64,000 nt of DNA from Chitinophagaceae bacterium (GCA_947375185.1 CANCEU010000002.1:22333-86332), one strand, 5' to 3'; shown: positions 26,795-36,392, counted from the first letter of the stretch. Numbers and translations: made by a program. Notes: a model not told the origin generated them from the letters alone.

Positions 26795-26828
26795 AAAAAA
26801 GGGCTAACAATATTGTTAGCCCTTTTTT
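26795..26828. terminator. Perfect bidirectional terminator
   Basis: AAAAAAGGGCTAACAA and TTGTTAGCCCTTTTTT form a 16-bp stem with a 2-nt centre, with A and T runs on opposite sides. It serves both the DUF2795 gene and the convergent SemiSWEET gene. Confidence 0.93.
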
Positions 26829-26849
26829 ATGATCAAGATTTCTTAATAC

Positions 26850-27122
26850 TTAGAAAGTTAATTTGAAATAAAGTAACATTAGGCTCAAAATCAAAACAAT
26901 CGTGTTGGCAATAAGCACTGGTCTACTTTTTATTAAATAAGCATAAGTAAGCCAAACAATACAACTAAAGTTTACAATCAATATCATTATCAAGCTAAGA
27001 TCCTTCACGCTATGTGACTGCCAGGTAAGATATACCTGAGGTACAAAAGTGATACAGCTTAACAATGAGCCAAGGTATCCAATGGACTCAATTAATTTTG
27101 TATTGATTTCTTTATTACGCAT
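26850..27122 (-). CDS. SemiSWEET-family transporter (PQ-loop)
   Basis: A 90-residue three-helix membrane protein, the half-size bacterial relative of SWEET sugar transporters that works as a dimer. The first helix carries the PQ motif (FVPQVYLTWQ) and VKDLSLIMI follows, as in bacterial SemiSWEETs; helix 2 contains NFSCIVWLTYA. The substrate, likely a mono- or disaccharide in known members, cannot be told here. Its start is 36 nt after the fabI stop on the same strand, so it may be co-transcribed with fabI. Confidence 0.88.
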   Translation of the reverse strand: MRNKEINTKLIESIGYLGSLLSCITFVPQVYLTWQSHSVKDLSLIMILIVNFSCIVWLTYAYLIKSRPVLIANTIVLILSLMLLYFKLTF

Positions 27123-27158
27123 GTTGATTTTATAAAATCGGTTATTTTAAAGGACAAA

Positions 27159-27977
27159 TTATTCAGTAATGCCTGCTTTTTGCATAATTAAATCACTTAC
27201 GCCTGTTGTAGAATATCCTCCATCATGGAATAAGTTTTGCATAGTAACCATTTTAGTTAAATCCGAGAATAATGTGATACAATAATTTGCACAATCCTCA
27301 GCACTTGCATTTCCTAATGGTGCTATTGCATTTGCATAATCAAAGAAATCGCCAAAACCTTTAATACCAGTACCTGCAGTTGTTTTAGTTGGAGATTGAG
27401 AAACGGTATTCACACGAACTCTATTTTTTAATCCGTAGTGGTATCCAAAACTTCGTGCAATAGATTCCAATAATGCTTTGATATCAGCCATGTCGGTATA
27501 AAACGGATAGGTTCTTTGTGCAGCTGCGTAAGTTAAGGCAACAACACTTGCTTCCTCGTTCAATGCATCCATATTGTAAGCTACACTTAACATTTTATGT
27601 AATGACATTGCAGATACATCTACGCCCTTTGCGTAATAATCATAGTTTAATTCAGGGTAAGCAATTTTCTTTCTGATATTAACACTCATTCCAATTGAGT
27701 GCAATACGAAATCAATTTTACCGCCTAATATTTGTTGAGATTCTGTAAATAAATTTGTTAGTTCTTCAACATTTGTTGCGTCAGCAGGAACAATTTTAGA
27801 ATTTGTTTTTTCTGCCAATCCATTTATTTCACCCATACGCATTGCAATTGGTGCATTCGTTAGTACAAATGTTGCACCTTCTTCGTGTGCTTTTTCTGCA
27901 ACTTTCCATGCAATAGAGTTTTGATCTAAAGCACCCGTAATAATCCCTCTTTTTCCTTTTAATAAATTGTATGCCAT
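27159..27977 (-). CDS. fabI: Enoyl-[acyl-carrier-protein] reductase
   Basis: FabI reduces enoyl-ACP with NAD(P)H in the last step of fatty-acid elongation. An SDR fold: N-terminal GKRGIITGALDQNSIAW (NAD-binding, FabI type), LHSIGM, and the catalytic Tyr160-x6-Lys167 pair (FYTDMADIK), the Y-x6-K spacing typical of FabI. RVNTVSQSPTKTTAG matches the substrate loop of FabI. At 272 residues it has the expected length. The sequence around the active site differs from E. coli FabI, as in other Bacteroidetes copies. Confidence 0.91.
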   Translation of the reverse strand: MAYNLLKGKRGIITGALDQNSIAWKVAEKAHEEGATFVLTNAPIAMRMGEINGLAEKTNSKIVPADATNVEELTNLFTESQQILGGKIDFVLHSIGMSVNIRKKIAYPELNYDYYAKGVDVSAMSLHKMLSVAYNMDALNEEASVVALTYAAAQRTYPFYTDMADIKALLESIARSFGYHYGLKNRVRVNTVSQSPTKTTAGTGIKGFGDFFDYANAIAPLGNASAEDCANYCITLFSDLTKMVTMQNLFHDGGYSTTGVSDLIMQKAGITE

Positions 27978-28059
27978 GTTATGGTTTATTTAGTGCCGTA
28001 AAAATAAATATAATAGCTGAGAAAGGCCAATAAAAATAGTTAAATCCCAATTAGTGAAT

Positions 28060-29715
28060 CTAAACTGCCATCAACTCTTTTGCATTATCAAGTGCCGATT
28101 TAGTAGGAGGGTCTCCTCCAATCATGCGTGCAATATGCTGTATGCGCTCTTCCTTGTTTAAGGCTCTTAAATGAGTTTGTGTTGTAGTGCCTTTTTGCTC
28201 CTTATACACATATAAATGGGTATGACCCTTAGCTGCAATTTGAGGTTGATGCGTAATGCAAAGTACTTGTCGATTGATGCCAAGATTTTGAAGTAATAGT
28301 CCCACTTGTTTTGCAGGTTCTCCAGAAATTCCGGTATCAATTTCATCAAATATCATGGTTGGTAAATCTACCGATTTTGCAACCAAGGATTTTATACAAA
28401 GCATCAATCTGCTTAACTCACCCCCACTTGCTACTTTTCGAATGGGTTCAAATTTGTTGGTGTTATTCGCATCAAAAAGGATGTCAATTTTGTCTTGTCC
28501 ATATAAACTATAAGGGATGGCCTCAATGGTTACTTTAATTTTAGCATTTGGCATACCTACCTGATGCAACAATTGATTGACATTTTTTATAAGTGGCTCA
28601 ACTTGCTTAGTCCTCTTTTCAGTAAGTGTTGTCGCCAATAATTTAACTTTATCAAAATGTTGAGCTACTTGTTTTGTTAAATGTGCAATGGTATCTTCTA
28701 AATTTAATACAGCCTCTAATTCTTTTTCAAGTGAAGACTGAATTTCTAGCAACTCAGCAGTGCTTTTAACCTTATGTTTTTTTTGCAAACTATAACCTTG
28801 TGAAAGCCTTTCTTGAAAAGTGACTATTTTATTTTCGTCATAATCAATTTTGTCTTGCCAAATTGTTAATTCACTTGTAATGTCAGCTAATTCAATTTGT
28901 GCTGCTTTAATGCGAACTAATAATTCCTCAAAACTAGGTTGCCATTTTACTATAGATTCTAAGGAATTGCCAATTTGTTTTATTTGCTGAACAATTGGAT
29001 TGTCCGAATGTTCTAATTGTTGTATGCTCTGGTCAATCTGTGATTTAATTTGTACAGCATTTTCTAAAAACTTTAATTCTTTTTCAATCTCCTCTAATTC
29101 ATTTTCTTTAAGATGTAAGGTTGTTAATTCTTCAAGTAAAAATTTATTATAGCTTTCAGTTTTATCAAATGCTGCTTTCTGATTTATAAGTTCGTTTAAT
29201 TTTTTTTCATCTTCCTTCCATTGATGAAAAGCTAGTTGGTAAATACTGACTTCTTTTGGCAAATTTGCGAGTGCATCTATTACCGTTCTTTGGAAATCGG
29301 TATCACCTAATGTAAGGGTATCAAATTGTTGATGAAGGTCAACTAATTGACTGGTGAGTTGCTTTAGTTCATTTAAATTGATAGGGGTGTCATTGATAAA
29401 TGCTCTTGATTTACCTTGCGCACTTATTTCTCTTCTGATAATTAATTCCTCAGAAAAGTCAATTTCATTGGCTTCAAAAAAAGCTGCATACTGTTCCTTA
29501 TTTGATAACTGAAAAGTACCTTCAATGAAACATTTCTTTTCAGCGTTTCTGCATACTGTGCTATCGGCACGGTCTCCCAATATCAACCCAAGTGCACCCA
29601 TGATAATACTTTTACCTGCTCCTGTTTCACCGGTGATTACAGATAACTGAGCAGACAGGTCAATAGCCAAATGGTCTATTAAAATATAATTTTGTATTTC
29701 TAGTTTAGTTAACAT
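28060..29715 (-). CDS. recN: DNA repair protein RecN
   Basis: RecN is an SMC-like ATPase acting in double-strand break repair. It has an N-terminal head with Walker A (GETGAGKSIIMGALGL), long coiled coils at about residues 150-360, and a C-terminal head with signature (ASGGELSRLMLCIKSL) and Walker B (MIFDEIDTGISG), ending with TSHQPQIA-type switch sequence (CITHQPQIAA). I start at MLTKLEIQNYILID (551 residues), the family norm; the longer ORF overlaps the upstream TPR gene. It lies 32 nt after that gene's stop. Confidence 0.95.
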   Translation of the reverse strand: MLTKLEIQNYILIDHLAIDLSAQLSVITGETGAGKSIIMGALGLILGDRADSTVCRNAEKKCFIEGTFQLSNKEQYAAFFEANEIDFSEELIIRREISAQGKSRAFINDTPINLNELKQLTSQLVDLHQQFDTLTLGDTDFQRTVIDALANLPKEVSIYQLAFHQWKEDEKKLNELINQKAAFDKTESYNKFLLEELTTLHLKENELEEIEKELKFLENAVQIKSQIDQSIQQLEHSDNPIVQQIKQIGNSLESIVKWQPSFEELLVRIKAAQIELADITSELTIWQDKIDYDENKIVTFQERLSQGYSLQKKHKVKSTAELLEIQSSLEKELEAVLNLEDTIAHLTKQVAQHFDKVKLLATTLTEKRTKQVEPLIKNVNQLLHQVGMPNAKIKVTIEAIPYSLYGQDKIDILFDANNTNKFEPIRKVASGGELSRLMLCIKSLVAKSVDLPTMIFDEIDTGISGEPAKQVGLLLQNLGINRQVLCITHQPQIAAKGHTHLYVYKEQKGTTTQTHLRALNKEERIQHIARMIGGDPPTKSALDNAKELMAV

Positions 29716-29747
29716 CGCTTTCGCAATATACATTTTTATTTTAGATG

Positions 29748-31241
29748 TTATTGTTTCAGGCACCGTTGAATCCCTGATTTTGCTTTTTGATCTAGGGAAT
29801 TTTTAAAAGCATGATCTTTCATGTCAATGCAAATATTATAATATTCGATTGCCTTAGAAAATTGTCCTTTATTTTCATATATATTGCCTATTTGTAAAGC
29901 AGCTCTTGCTGCAAAATATTCGGGTTGGTGCAGGCCTTTTTCAATGGCGGATAAATAATATTTTATTGCAGGTTCATCCTGACCCATTAGGTCATAAATT
30001 CTTCCTAATCTATAAGCAAATTCTGTTTTGTCAGCCTCAATTGGAAAATCGTTGCTTGATTTCCCATTTAACAAATTCAATGCTTGTACTTGGTAACCAC
30101 CATCACTAAATAAGCGCGCTTTTAATAATAATGGGTTGGGCCATGTTCCTTTTTTTGCATTTTGAAATGCGTGTTTGTCTGCATCTGTAACTTGGTTCCC
30201 ATTACTAAGTACCATTTTTCGATAAGACTCGGCTTTTTTCAAGTCACCTTGAAAGTAGGCTATCCAGGAAAGTCTTTCATAGGCATCTTTAACATAGAAT
30301 TTCCCCTTAAATGTTTGTGTAAAATCAGTCAAATACTTTTGAGCCTTATCCAATTTAAGTTCGTTTAAATAAGCATAGCCTAATTCTAAATTCCAAAAGG
30401 GGAGTGGTAGATAATTAGCATTGCTTTCCACTTGCTGGATGACTGTTAATGCTTTATTGGATTGTTGGTGATTTAAATACAAATTGGCAGCCATATAGGC
30501 ATGCATCTGATTTTTCTTAAAATCATAAGGGTAGGATTCAATAAAATTAAAAGCCTTTTTTGAATTCCCTTCAAAATTCATAAGTAAGTATGGGTAAATA
30601 AAAAGAGCTTCATTTTTACACCTTTTACTATACTCGTCCTTGCTATTGATATATTTTAAAACAATGGCATTTCCTTCACTTATCTTGCCACTTAATCCAA
30701 GAATATTCGCAATCCATTGGTATCCCTTTGGAATGGTTCCTACAACGGTTGTAATTGCACCAAAATACGCATCATTGGGCGTAAAATTAGGATAGGTTTT
30801 TCTATTTTCTTTAAACATAAAATAGGCCTTTCTAAAATCCCAGGCGCCCTCCCAAGTTTTATCAAACCTAATTGCTATGATTGATTTATGTAAATACTCA
30901 AGCCCTAATGCATATTGATAATAGGGTGTATTTTTTGGTCCTGACTCGAACATTTTTATACGATGCTCAAATTGAGGATTTATTTGTTGGTATTCAGAAA
31001 AGTCTTCGTTTAAAAATAGTTCATAAAAATCAGCGTAGCTATCTAGCATTTCATTCACTAAATTAGCTGGATTTGCTTTTCGCTCAATTAAGATATTTTT
31101 TCTGGCTTCCGGGATTCTTAAGGAGGTTATAGACTCATAAATTTGCTGAGCCTTATCATTCCAGATATATTGTTTTGACTGGGCAATTAGCGACATGCCC
31201 GACAATAATATTACTCCAATTAAAAGTATCTTTTTAAACAT
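29748..31241 (-). CDS. Exported tetratricopeptide-repeat protein
   Basis: The 497-residue protein starts with a Sec signal peptide (MFKKILLIGVILLSGMSLIAQ). The rest is helical, with TPR-like repeats that are clearest at about residues 260-320 and 395-480 (for example AIKYYLSAIEKGLHQPEYFAARAALQIGNIYENKGQFSKAIEYYNICID). Its role is unknown; TPR arrays bind partner proteins, so a periplasmic or outer-membrane scaffold is likely. It precedes recN on the same strand. Confidence 0.8.
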   Translation of the reverse strand: MFKKILLIGVILLSGMSLIAQSKQYIWNDKAQQIYESITSLRIPEARKNILIERKANPANLVNEMLDSYADFYELFLNEDFSEYQQINPQFEHRIKMFESGPKNTPYYQYALGLEYLHKSIIAIRFDKTWEGAWDFRKAYFMFKENRKTYPNFTPNDAYFGAITTVVGTIPKGYQWIANILGLSGKISEGNAIVLKYINSKDEYSKRCKNEALFIYPYLLMNFEGNSKKAFNFIESYPYDFKKNQMHAYMAANLYLNHQQSNKALTVIQQVESNANYLPLPFWNLELGYAYLNELKLDKAQKYLTDFTQTFKGKFYVKDAYERLSWIAYFQGDLKKAESYRKMVLSNGNQVTDADKHAFQNAKKGTWPNPLLLKARLFSDGGYQVQALNLLNGKSSNDFPIEADKTEFAYRLGRIYDLMGQDEPAIKYYLSAIEKGLHQPEYFAARAALQIGNIYENKGQFSKAIEYYNICIDMKDHAFKNSLDQKAKSGIQRCLKQ

Positions 31242-31255
31242 CAGTGTAAAAATAA

Positions 31256-31285
31256 AGAAAGGGTAGCTGTTGGGCTACCCTTTCT
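31256..31285 (-). terminator. Terminator for the zinc-ribbon/Nif3 transcript
   Basis: AGAAAGGGTAGC and GCTACCCTTTCT form a 12-bp perfect stem with a 6-nt loop. On the minus strand it follows the zinc-ribbon stop by 24 nt and is followed by TTATT. Confidence 0.8.
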
Positions 31286-31309
31286 AGAAATTTATTTTAT
31301 CAATTGAAA

Positions 31310-32047
31310 CTAAGCTTCCTTGTCTTCAACTAAAATTCTACCACAGTTTTCGCAAACAATAATTTTTTTGTGTAAACGAATTTCACTTTGACGTTGAGGC
31401 GGGATTGCATTGAAACAACCACCACAAGCATCTCTTTCTACTACAACAACGGCTAATCCGTTTCTGTAGCTAGTTCTGATACGGTCGTAGCTGTATAATA
31501 AGCGCTCGTCAATATGACTTCTTGCTTCTTCGCTTTTAACTCTTAATTCTTTTTCTTCAATTTCAGTATCAGCGATGATTTTTTCTAACTCATCTTTTTT
31601 GTGGTTCAACACCCCTTCTTTAACAGCAATTGTTTTTTTAGCTGCTTCTAAAGCTTTTACTTTTTCAGCTAATTCTTCATTCGCGTCACGGATATGTTTT
31701 TCACAAAGTTTAATTTCTAAACCTTGCATTTCAATTTCCTTGTTGATAGCCTCAAATTCACGATTGTTTTTAACGTTATCGCTTTGTTGCTCATATTTAG
31801 CGAGCAATGATTCGCTTTCTTTAATCGATTCTTTTTTGATTTCGATGAATTCAGTGATACCATTGATTTCTTCTTCAATTCTAGTTTGTCTGTTCACTAA
31901 ACCTAGAACCTCATCTTCCAAATCTCTCACTTCCATTGGTAATTCACCACGTAGAATTTCAATTTGATCAATACTACTATCGATGGTTTGAAGTTTGTGA
32001 AGATTCACTAATTTTTCTTCTACTGAAAAGTCTTTGACTGATGCCAT
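31310..32047 (-). CDS. Coiled-coil protein with C-terminal C4 zinc ribbon
   Basis: A 245-residue protein. Residues ~35-175 are rich in heptads and form a long coiled coil, and the C terminus carries two CxxC knuckles (CGGC and CENC) in a zf-RING_7-type ribbon. Members of this family are often next to nif3-like genes, as here, but the molecular role is uncertain. The gene follows nif3 by 9 nt. Confidence 0.86.
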   Translation of the reverse strand: MASVKDFSVEEKLVNLHKLQTIDSSIDQIEILRGELPMEVRDLEDEVLGLVNRQTRIEEEINGITEFIEIKKESIKESESLLAKYEQQSDNVKNNREFEAINKEIEMQGLEIKLCEKHIRDANEELAEKVKALEAAKKTIAVKEGVLNHKKDELEKIIADTEIEEKELRVKSEEARSHIDERLLYSYDRIRTSYRNGLAVVVVERDACGGCFNAIPPQRQSEIRLHKKIIVCENCGRILVEDKEA

Positions 32048-32056
32048 ATTTCAAGT

Positions 32057-32857
32057 TTATTTAAAGTATGTTATTGGTTGGGTACACACCAATGAATGGA
32101 GGACGGCAAAGGTAGGGAATTTAGCTGTTAAATAAGCAACAATTAGGTCGGAAACCCATTGTTCGCTCTCCCCATGACCTATATCTATCAGTAATAACTT
32201 ACCATCAGCCTCAAAAAAGTCATGGTATTTAAGGTCACTGGTAATATAACAATCTGCCTTTTGGGTCTTGGCATTGCCAATTAAGAAGCTCCCTGCGCCA
32301 CCGCATAAAGCAATGCTTTTCAGTGGTTTACCTATTAATGGAGTATGTTTTATGATTGTTAGATTAAATTTTTCTTTAATCCATTTTAAGAATTCGTTTT
32401 CATCTGTTTCAAGGGGAAGTTCACCAATTAAGCCGGAGCCAATTTCTTGCCCATTTTCATCTTTAAGGCCTGCTTTTGGAGCTAAAATGCGTCTATTTTC
32501 CAAATGTAGCCGATCCGCTAAGGTTTTATTCACTCCGTTTAGTAAATTATCCAAATTGGTATGAATGGCATATATGGCGATATTGTGTTGAATGGCCTTT
32601 GTTACTATTCGAGCAACATAATTATTTTCATCAAATTGTTTGATTCCTTTAAAAATAATTGGGTGGTGGCTCACAATTAAATTACATTTTTTTTCAATGG
32701 CCTCATCAATGACTGCTTCGGTGCAATCCAGCGAGCACAAAACACCAGTACAAATTGTATTTGTATTGCCAACTAATAATCCGCAATTATCGTAATCCTC
32801 CTGAAAGTGAAGGGGTGCCCAATTTTCGAGCGCCTGAGTAAATTGTCCTATCTGCAT
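32057..32857 (-). CDS. Nif3-like dinuclear metal centre protein
   Basis: A member of the NIF3/YbgI family. Metal-binding residues are visible in SHHPIIFKGIK (two His), the preceding SLDCTEAV, the IHTNLDN motif and the C-terminal GHGESEQWV. At 266 residues this is the short single-domain form; many family members of ~370 residues carry an inserted PII-like domain, which is absent. Some relatives have been annotated as type 2 GTP cyclohydrolase I but the true activity is not settled. First gene of a two-gene unit with the zinc-ribbon gene. Confidence 0.92.
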   Translation of the reverse strand: MQIGQFTQALENWAPLHFQEDYDNCGLLVGNTNTICTGVLCSLDCTEAVIDEAIEKKCNLIVSHHPIIFKGIKQFDENNYVARIVTKAIQHNIAIYAIHTNLDNLLNGVNKTLADRLHLENRRILAPKAGLKDENGQEIGSGLIGELPLETDENEFLKWIKEKFNLTIIKHTPLIGKPLKSIALCGGAGSFLIGNAKTQKADCYITSDLKYHDFFEADGKLLLIDIGHGESEQWVSDLIVAYLTAKFPTFAVLHSLVCTQPITYFK

Positions 32858-32956
32858 AAGCTAAATTAAATATAAACCCGGTCTTGAAGAACTATTTTAT
32901 GTTAATATTGTTAATGAGGGGTTGTATGACGTTAGTATTAAAAATGTAATCAAAGT

Positions 32957-34282
32957 ATGAAAAAGGATACGGTAGCTATTTTTTGGTTCAGAAGAGATTT
33001 AAGATTAGAAGACAATGTGGGTTTATACCATGCTTTATACCATGCTAAATTAGAAGGGCATCAAGTGCTACCTATTTTCATTTTTGATAAAACAATTTTA
33101 GATAAGTTAGAAGATAAAAATGATAGAAGGGTTGATTTTATTCATCGTGCCATTTTGACTTTGCAAAATCAATTAACTGAAAAAGGAAAATCATTGCATG
33201 TTGAGTACGGCAATCCATTAGATGTTTTTAGTAAACTATTAAAGAAATATGTTATTTCTAAAGTGTATACTAACCATGATTATGAGCCAAATGCAATAAA
33301 GCGAGATGAATTGATTAGTGATTTGTTGCGTGAAAATAATATTGAATTTCATAGCTACAAGGATCAAGTTATTTTTGAAAAAAATGAAGTATTGAAAGAT
33401 GACGGAAAGCCTTATACGATATATACTCCCTATGCAAATAAATGGAGAACAGTTTGGGCAAATAATATTCCTAAAATTCATCCGTCCATTAAACTAATTG
33501 ATTTTTTTATGGATAGCAAGCCCATAGCCATTCCTAGTTTGAATGCGATGGGTTTTGAAATTACGGATATAATTGTTCCTCCAATGGATTGGCAGGAAGG
33601 GCTTGTGAAAAAATATACAGACCAAAGAAATTTCCCGGCAATAAAAGGCACTACACAATTAAGTGTTCACTTGCGTTTTGGAACTATATCAGTTAGGAAG
33701 TTGGCATTAGATACGCAGGCTTTGAATAGTACATTTTTCAATGAATTAATATGGCGCGATTTTTATCATATGATTCTTTGGCATTTCCCACAAGTAGGGA
33801 ATGGAAAGTCATTTAAGGCACAGTATGATTTTATTGAATGGCGCAATAATGAAAAGGAATTTGATGCATGGTGTCAAGGACAAACAGGTTATCCGATTGT
33901 AGATGCAGGCATGCGTGAATTAAATACAACTGGTTTTATGCATAATAGAGTGCGCATGATTGTGGCAAGCTTTTTAACTAAACACTTATTGATTGACTGG
34001 CGCTGGGGCGAGGCCTATTTTGCGCAGAAATTATTGGATTTTGATTTAGCTGCAAATAATGGAGGTTGGCAATGGGCGAGTGGAAGTGGATGTGATGCTG
34101 CACCTTATTTTAGAGTGTTTAATCCTCGTTTGCAAACGGAAAAATTTGACAAGGAATTAAAATATATTCGTAAGTGGGTGCCTGAATTTGAAAGCTTAAA
34201 TTATCCCAAGCCAATAGTGGTGCATGAAGAAGCGAGAGTAAGAGTATTAGCAGCTTATGCTAAAGCGTTGAAGCCTTCGTGA
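32957..34282 (+). CDS. phrB: Deoxyribodipyrimidine photo-lyase / cryptochrome family
   Basis: A light-driven DNA repair flavoprotein. The N-terminal alpha/beta antenna domain starts with AIFWFRRDLRLEDN; the FAD domain shows ELIWRDFYHMILW, the GQTGYPIVDAGMREL segment, HNRVRMIVASFL and NNGGWQWASGSGCDAAPYFRVFNP. These fit class I CPD photolyase and related bacterial cryptochromes. At 441 residues it is of normal length. It is divergent from nif3 and converges with mqnD, 14 nt away. Confidence 0.93.
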   Translation: MKKDTVAIFWFRRDLRLEDNVGLYHALYHAKLEGHQVLPIFIFDKTILDKLEDKNDRRVDFIHRAILTLQNQLTEKGKSLHVEYGNPLDVFSKLLKKYVISKVYTNHDYEPNAIKRDELISDLLRENNIEFHSYKDQVIFEKNEVLKDDGKPYTIYTPYANKWRTVWANNIPKIHPSIKLIDFFMDSKPIAIPSLNAMGFEITDIIVPPMDWQEGLVKKYTDQRNFPAIKGTTQLSVHLRFGTISVRKLALDTQALNSTFFNELIWRDFYHMILWHFPQVGNGKSFKAQYDFIEWRNNEKEFDAWCQGQTGYPIVDAGMRELNTTGFMHNRVRMIVASFLTKHLLIDWRWGEAYFAQKLLDFDLAANNGGWQWASGSGCDAAPYFRVFNPRLQTEKFDKELKYIRKWVPEFESLNYPKPIVVHEEARVRVLAAYAKALKPS

Positions 34283-34296
34283 TTGAAATAAAATAT

Positions 34297-35124
34297 TTAT
34301 TTTGGCGCATTTAAATCGAGCCATACTTTTTCCAATTGATCAATTGCTTTTTTGCCGTTTGTTCCCATGTCAATGCTAAAGTCGTTCACATATAAATCAA
34401 TGTGTTGACGCATTACTTGTTCAGACATTTCTTGTGAGTGAAACTTGATAAATTCTGGTAAAATAGCATAACTGTTTCTGAAAGCATATTCAACACTTTC
34501 TTTAATTAAGCTGTCTAATAATTGCACTTCTTCAAAAGGAATATCCTTGCGTGCAATAATTCCACCCAATGGAATAGGGGCATTAAAAGTTTCTTCAAAA
34601 TAAGTACCCAAGTCAAGCCATTTATTTAAACCTTTTTCTTGGTACGTAAATCTATTTTCGTGAATGATTACGCCGGCATCAACTTTTCCGGAAAGTACAG
34701 CGTCCTCAATTTCATTAAATACCAAGAACTTTTTATTTTTTACCTGCGGGAAAGCCAAACTAAATAATAAATGAGCAGTTGTATTTATACCAGGAACCGC
34801 AACTGTCATGGTTTCTGCATTCGGTTTCCCTTCCGATTCCACTAGTGATAAGTCTTCTTTATATATTAACAATGGCCCAACACCTTTTCCTAGTGCACCG
34901 CCAGCATTTAATAAATGATAATTATTTTTAACTAAAGGCCAAACCCCATAACTAATTTTTGAAATTGGCAGCTTGCCCTGTAAAGCCCATTCGTTAAGGG
35001 TTTGAACATCTTCCAAATACAATTTGAATTCATATCCCTTAGTGTCAATTTTATGATTGACTAAAGCATCAAAAATAAAAGTGTCATTTGGGCATGGGGA
35101 AAATCCCAATTCAATCAAAGGCAT
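34297..35124 (-). CDS. mqnD: 1,4-dihydroxy-6-naphthoate synthase (futalosine pathway)
   Basis: MqnD works late in the futalosine route to menaquinone, converting cyclic de-hypoxanthine futalosine to 1,4-dihydroxy-6-naphthoate. The 275-residue periplasmic-binding-protein-like fold begins with the typical LGFSPCPNDTFIFDALV and shows KISYGVWPLV, GGALGKGVGPLL, GKVDAGVIIHENRFTY and the GGIIARKDI stretch. It lies 1 nt after mqnB, so both are translated from one transcript. Confidence 0.93.
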   Translation of the reverse strand: MPLIELGFSPCPNDTFIFDALVNHKIDTKGYEFKLYLEDVQTLNEWALQGKLPISKISYGVWPLVKNNYHLLNAGGALGKGVGPLLIYKEDLSLVESEGKPNAETMTVAVPGINTTAHLLFSLAFPQVKNKKFLVFNEIEDAVLSGKVDAGVIIHENRFTYQEKGLNKWLDLGTYFEETFNAPIPLGGIIARKDIPFEEVQLLDSLIKESVEYAFRNSYAILPEFIKFHSQEMSEQVMRQHIDLYVNDFSIDMGTNGKKAIDQLEKVWLDLNAPK

Positions 35125-35125
35125 A

Positions 35126-35794
35126 TTAAGCTGTTTTATATAATGCGTCTAAATAATTTATTAATGTTTCATTTAAGTTAAAAATGGCTTCCTGAATTTT
35201 CCATTTAGATTTATCTCTTTCTCCAACATAATTACTTACTGCACGTAATTGGATAAAAGGCGCAGTTAAATCTCTGCCAATATAATGTAAGCTAGCACCT
35301 TCCATACTTTCAAGTACTGCTTTGTATCGCGTTTTATACAACTCAATTTTAGTTTTTTCAGTACTAATGGTATTTACGGTTACTGCTTTTTTAGTTGGTA
35401 AATTCAATAAATTAAATTGATTTAACCAAGGATTAGGTAAACTCTTTTTTTCATATGGATGATCATTGGGTTTGTCAAATTTCATGTCAAACAAATCTTT
35501 CCAAACCTTATTTTCCATCACCCCAATATCCCCTGCAAAATCATCTTTCACTGCAAAAACTTTCCCTAAAGGAATTTTTTTGTCAAAACAGCCAGCAATC
35601 CCAACTTGGATTATTAATGTGGGCGTTTCTTGCGTAAACATTTTCATTAATGAAACGCTTGAAGCAAGCATACCAATGCCAGACTCATGAAAACCAACCG
35701 AAAATTTTTTACTATTACTTACATATTTTGGGTTGATTTTTTGAAAACTTGGCATCCATTCACTATGTGTTGCAGCTGTAATGATTACTCTCAT
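35126..35794 (-). CDS. mqnB: Futalosine hydrolase
   Basis: MqnB removes hypoxanthine from futalosine. The 222-residue protein has the purine-nucleoside-phosphorylase-like fold; TAATHSEW near the start, LIIQVGIAGCF, DVGVMEN-type aspartate loop (GDIGVMENKVW) and SMEGASLHYIGRDL near the active site are visible. I start at MRVIITAATHSEW; the longer ORF-track start has no family support. With mqnD this shows menaquinone is made by the futalosine and not the o-succinylbenzoate route. Confidence 0.9.
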   Translation of the reverse strand: MRVIITAATHSEWMPSFQKINPKYVSNSKKFSVGFHESGIGMLASSVSLMKMFTQETPTLIIQVGIAGCFDKKIPLGKVFAVKDDFAGDIGVMENKVWKDLFDMKFDKPNDHPYEKKSLPNPWLNQFNLLNLPTKKAVTVNTISTEKTKIELYKTRYKAVLESMEGASLHYIGRDLTAPFIQLRAVSNYVGERDKSKWKIQEAIFNLNETLINYLDALYKTA

Positions 35795-35848
35795 AATGTA
35801 AAGGTCGGTAAAGAGGGGTAAAAAATGGTTTCTTGACAATCAAATTTA

Positions 35849-35856
35849 TATCTTTG
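35849..35856 (+). promoter_or_regulatory. -7 box of the first PTPS gene (TATCTTTG)
   Basis: Exact TAnnTTTG match 22 nt before the ATG at 35879. Confidence 0.55.
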
Positions 35857-35878
35857 TGTTCTAATATATTTGAACCCG

Positions 35879-36286
35879 ATGGTGTATTTAACAAGAGTAG
35901 AGCATTTTAATGCAGCGCATAAATTGGCCAACCCAAATTGGACAAAGGAAAAGAATGAAGCAATTTTTGGTGTATGCGCAAACGAAAATTGGCATGGACA
36001 TAATTATGAGTTACTGGTAACTATAAAAGGAGAGCCAGACGTCGAGACTGGATTTTTATTTGATGTCAAAAAGTTGAGTACCCTAATAAAAGAGGTTGTT
36101 ATTGATGAATTAGATCACAAAAATCTGAATATGGATGTACCTTTTATGAAAGGTCAAATGTGCAGTACTGAGAACCTGGCTATTGCTATTTGGAAACAAT
36201 TGGCACCACATATTCCTGCTAATGTTCAATTGCATTGCATCAAATTATATGAAACTCCTCGCATTTTTGTTGAATATTTTGGCTAA
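35879..36286 (+). CDS. 6-pyruvoyl-tetrahydropterin synthase family protein, copy 1
   Basis: A PTPS/QueD-family enzyme (COG0720), which acts on dihydroneopterin triphosphate from FolE. Zinc ligands are the His of FNAAHKL and the two His of WHGHNYE. The catalytic Cys sits in CANENWHGH, a C-x5-HGH spacing like eukaryotic PTPS (PTPS-II), whereas E. coli QueD has C-x3-HGH. LDHKNLN, STENLA and YETPRIFVEY also fit true PTPS. I start at ATG 35879 (135 residues); the ORF-track TTG lies 9 nt earlier. Tandem with a second copy and folE. Confidence 0.9.
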   Translation: MVYLTRVEHFNAAHKLANPNWTKEKNEAIFGVCANENWHGHNYELLVTIKGEPDVETGFLFDVKKLSTLIKEVVIDELDHKNLNMDVPFMKGQMCSTENLAIAIWKQLAPHIPANVQLHCIKLYETPRIFVEYFG

Positions 36287-36366
36287 AAACGCCCATAAAA
36301 GTTAAAATGTTTAATTAATTTACTAAAAGATTAAACAATTCATATACTTCCACGTTATATATAATG

Positions 36367-36374
36367 TAACTTTG
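36367..36374 (+). promoter_or_regulatory. -7 box of the second PTPS gene (TAACTTTG)
   Basis: Exact TAnnTTTG match, 18 nt before the ATG at 36393. Confidence 0.5.
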
Positions 36375-36392
36375 TCCTCTTAATTTGGAAGC

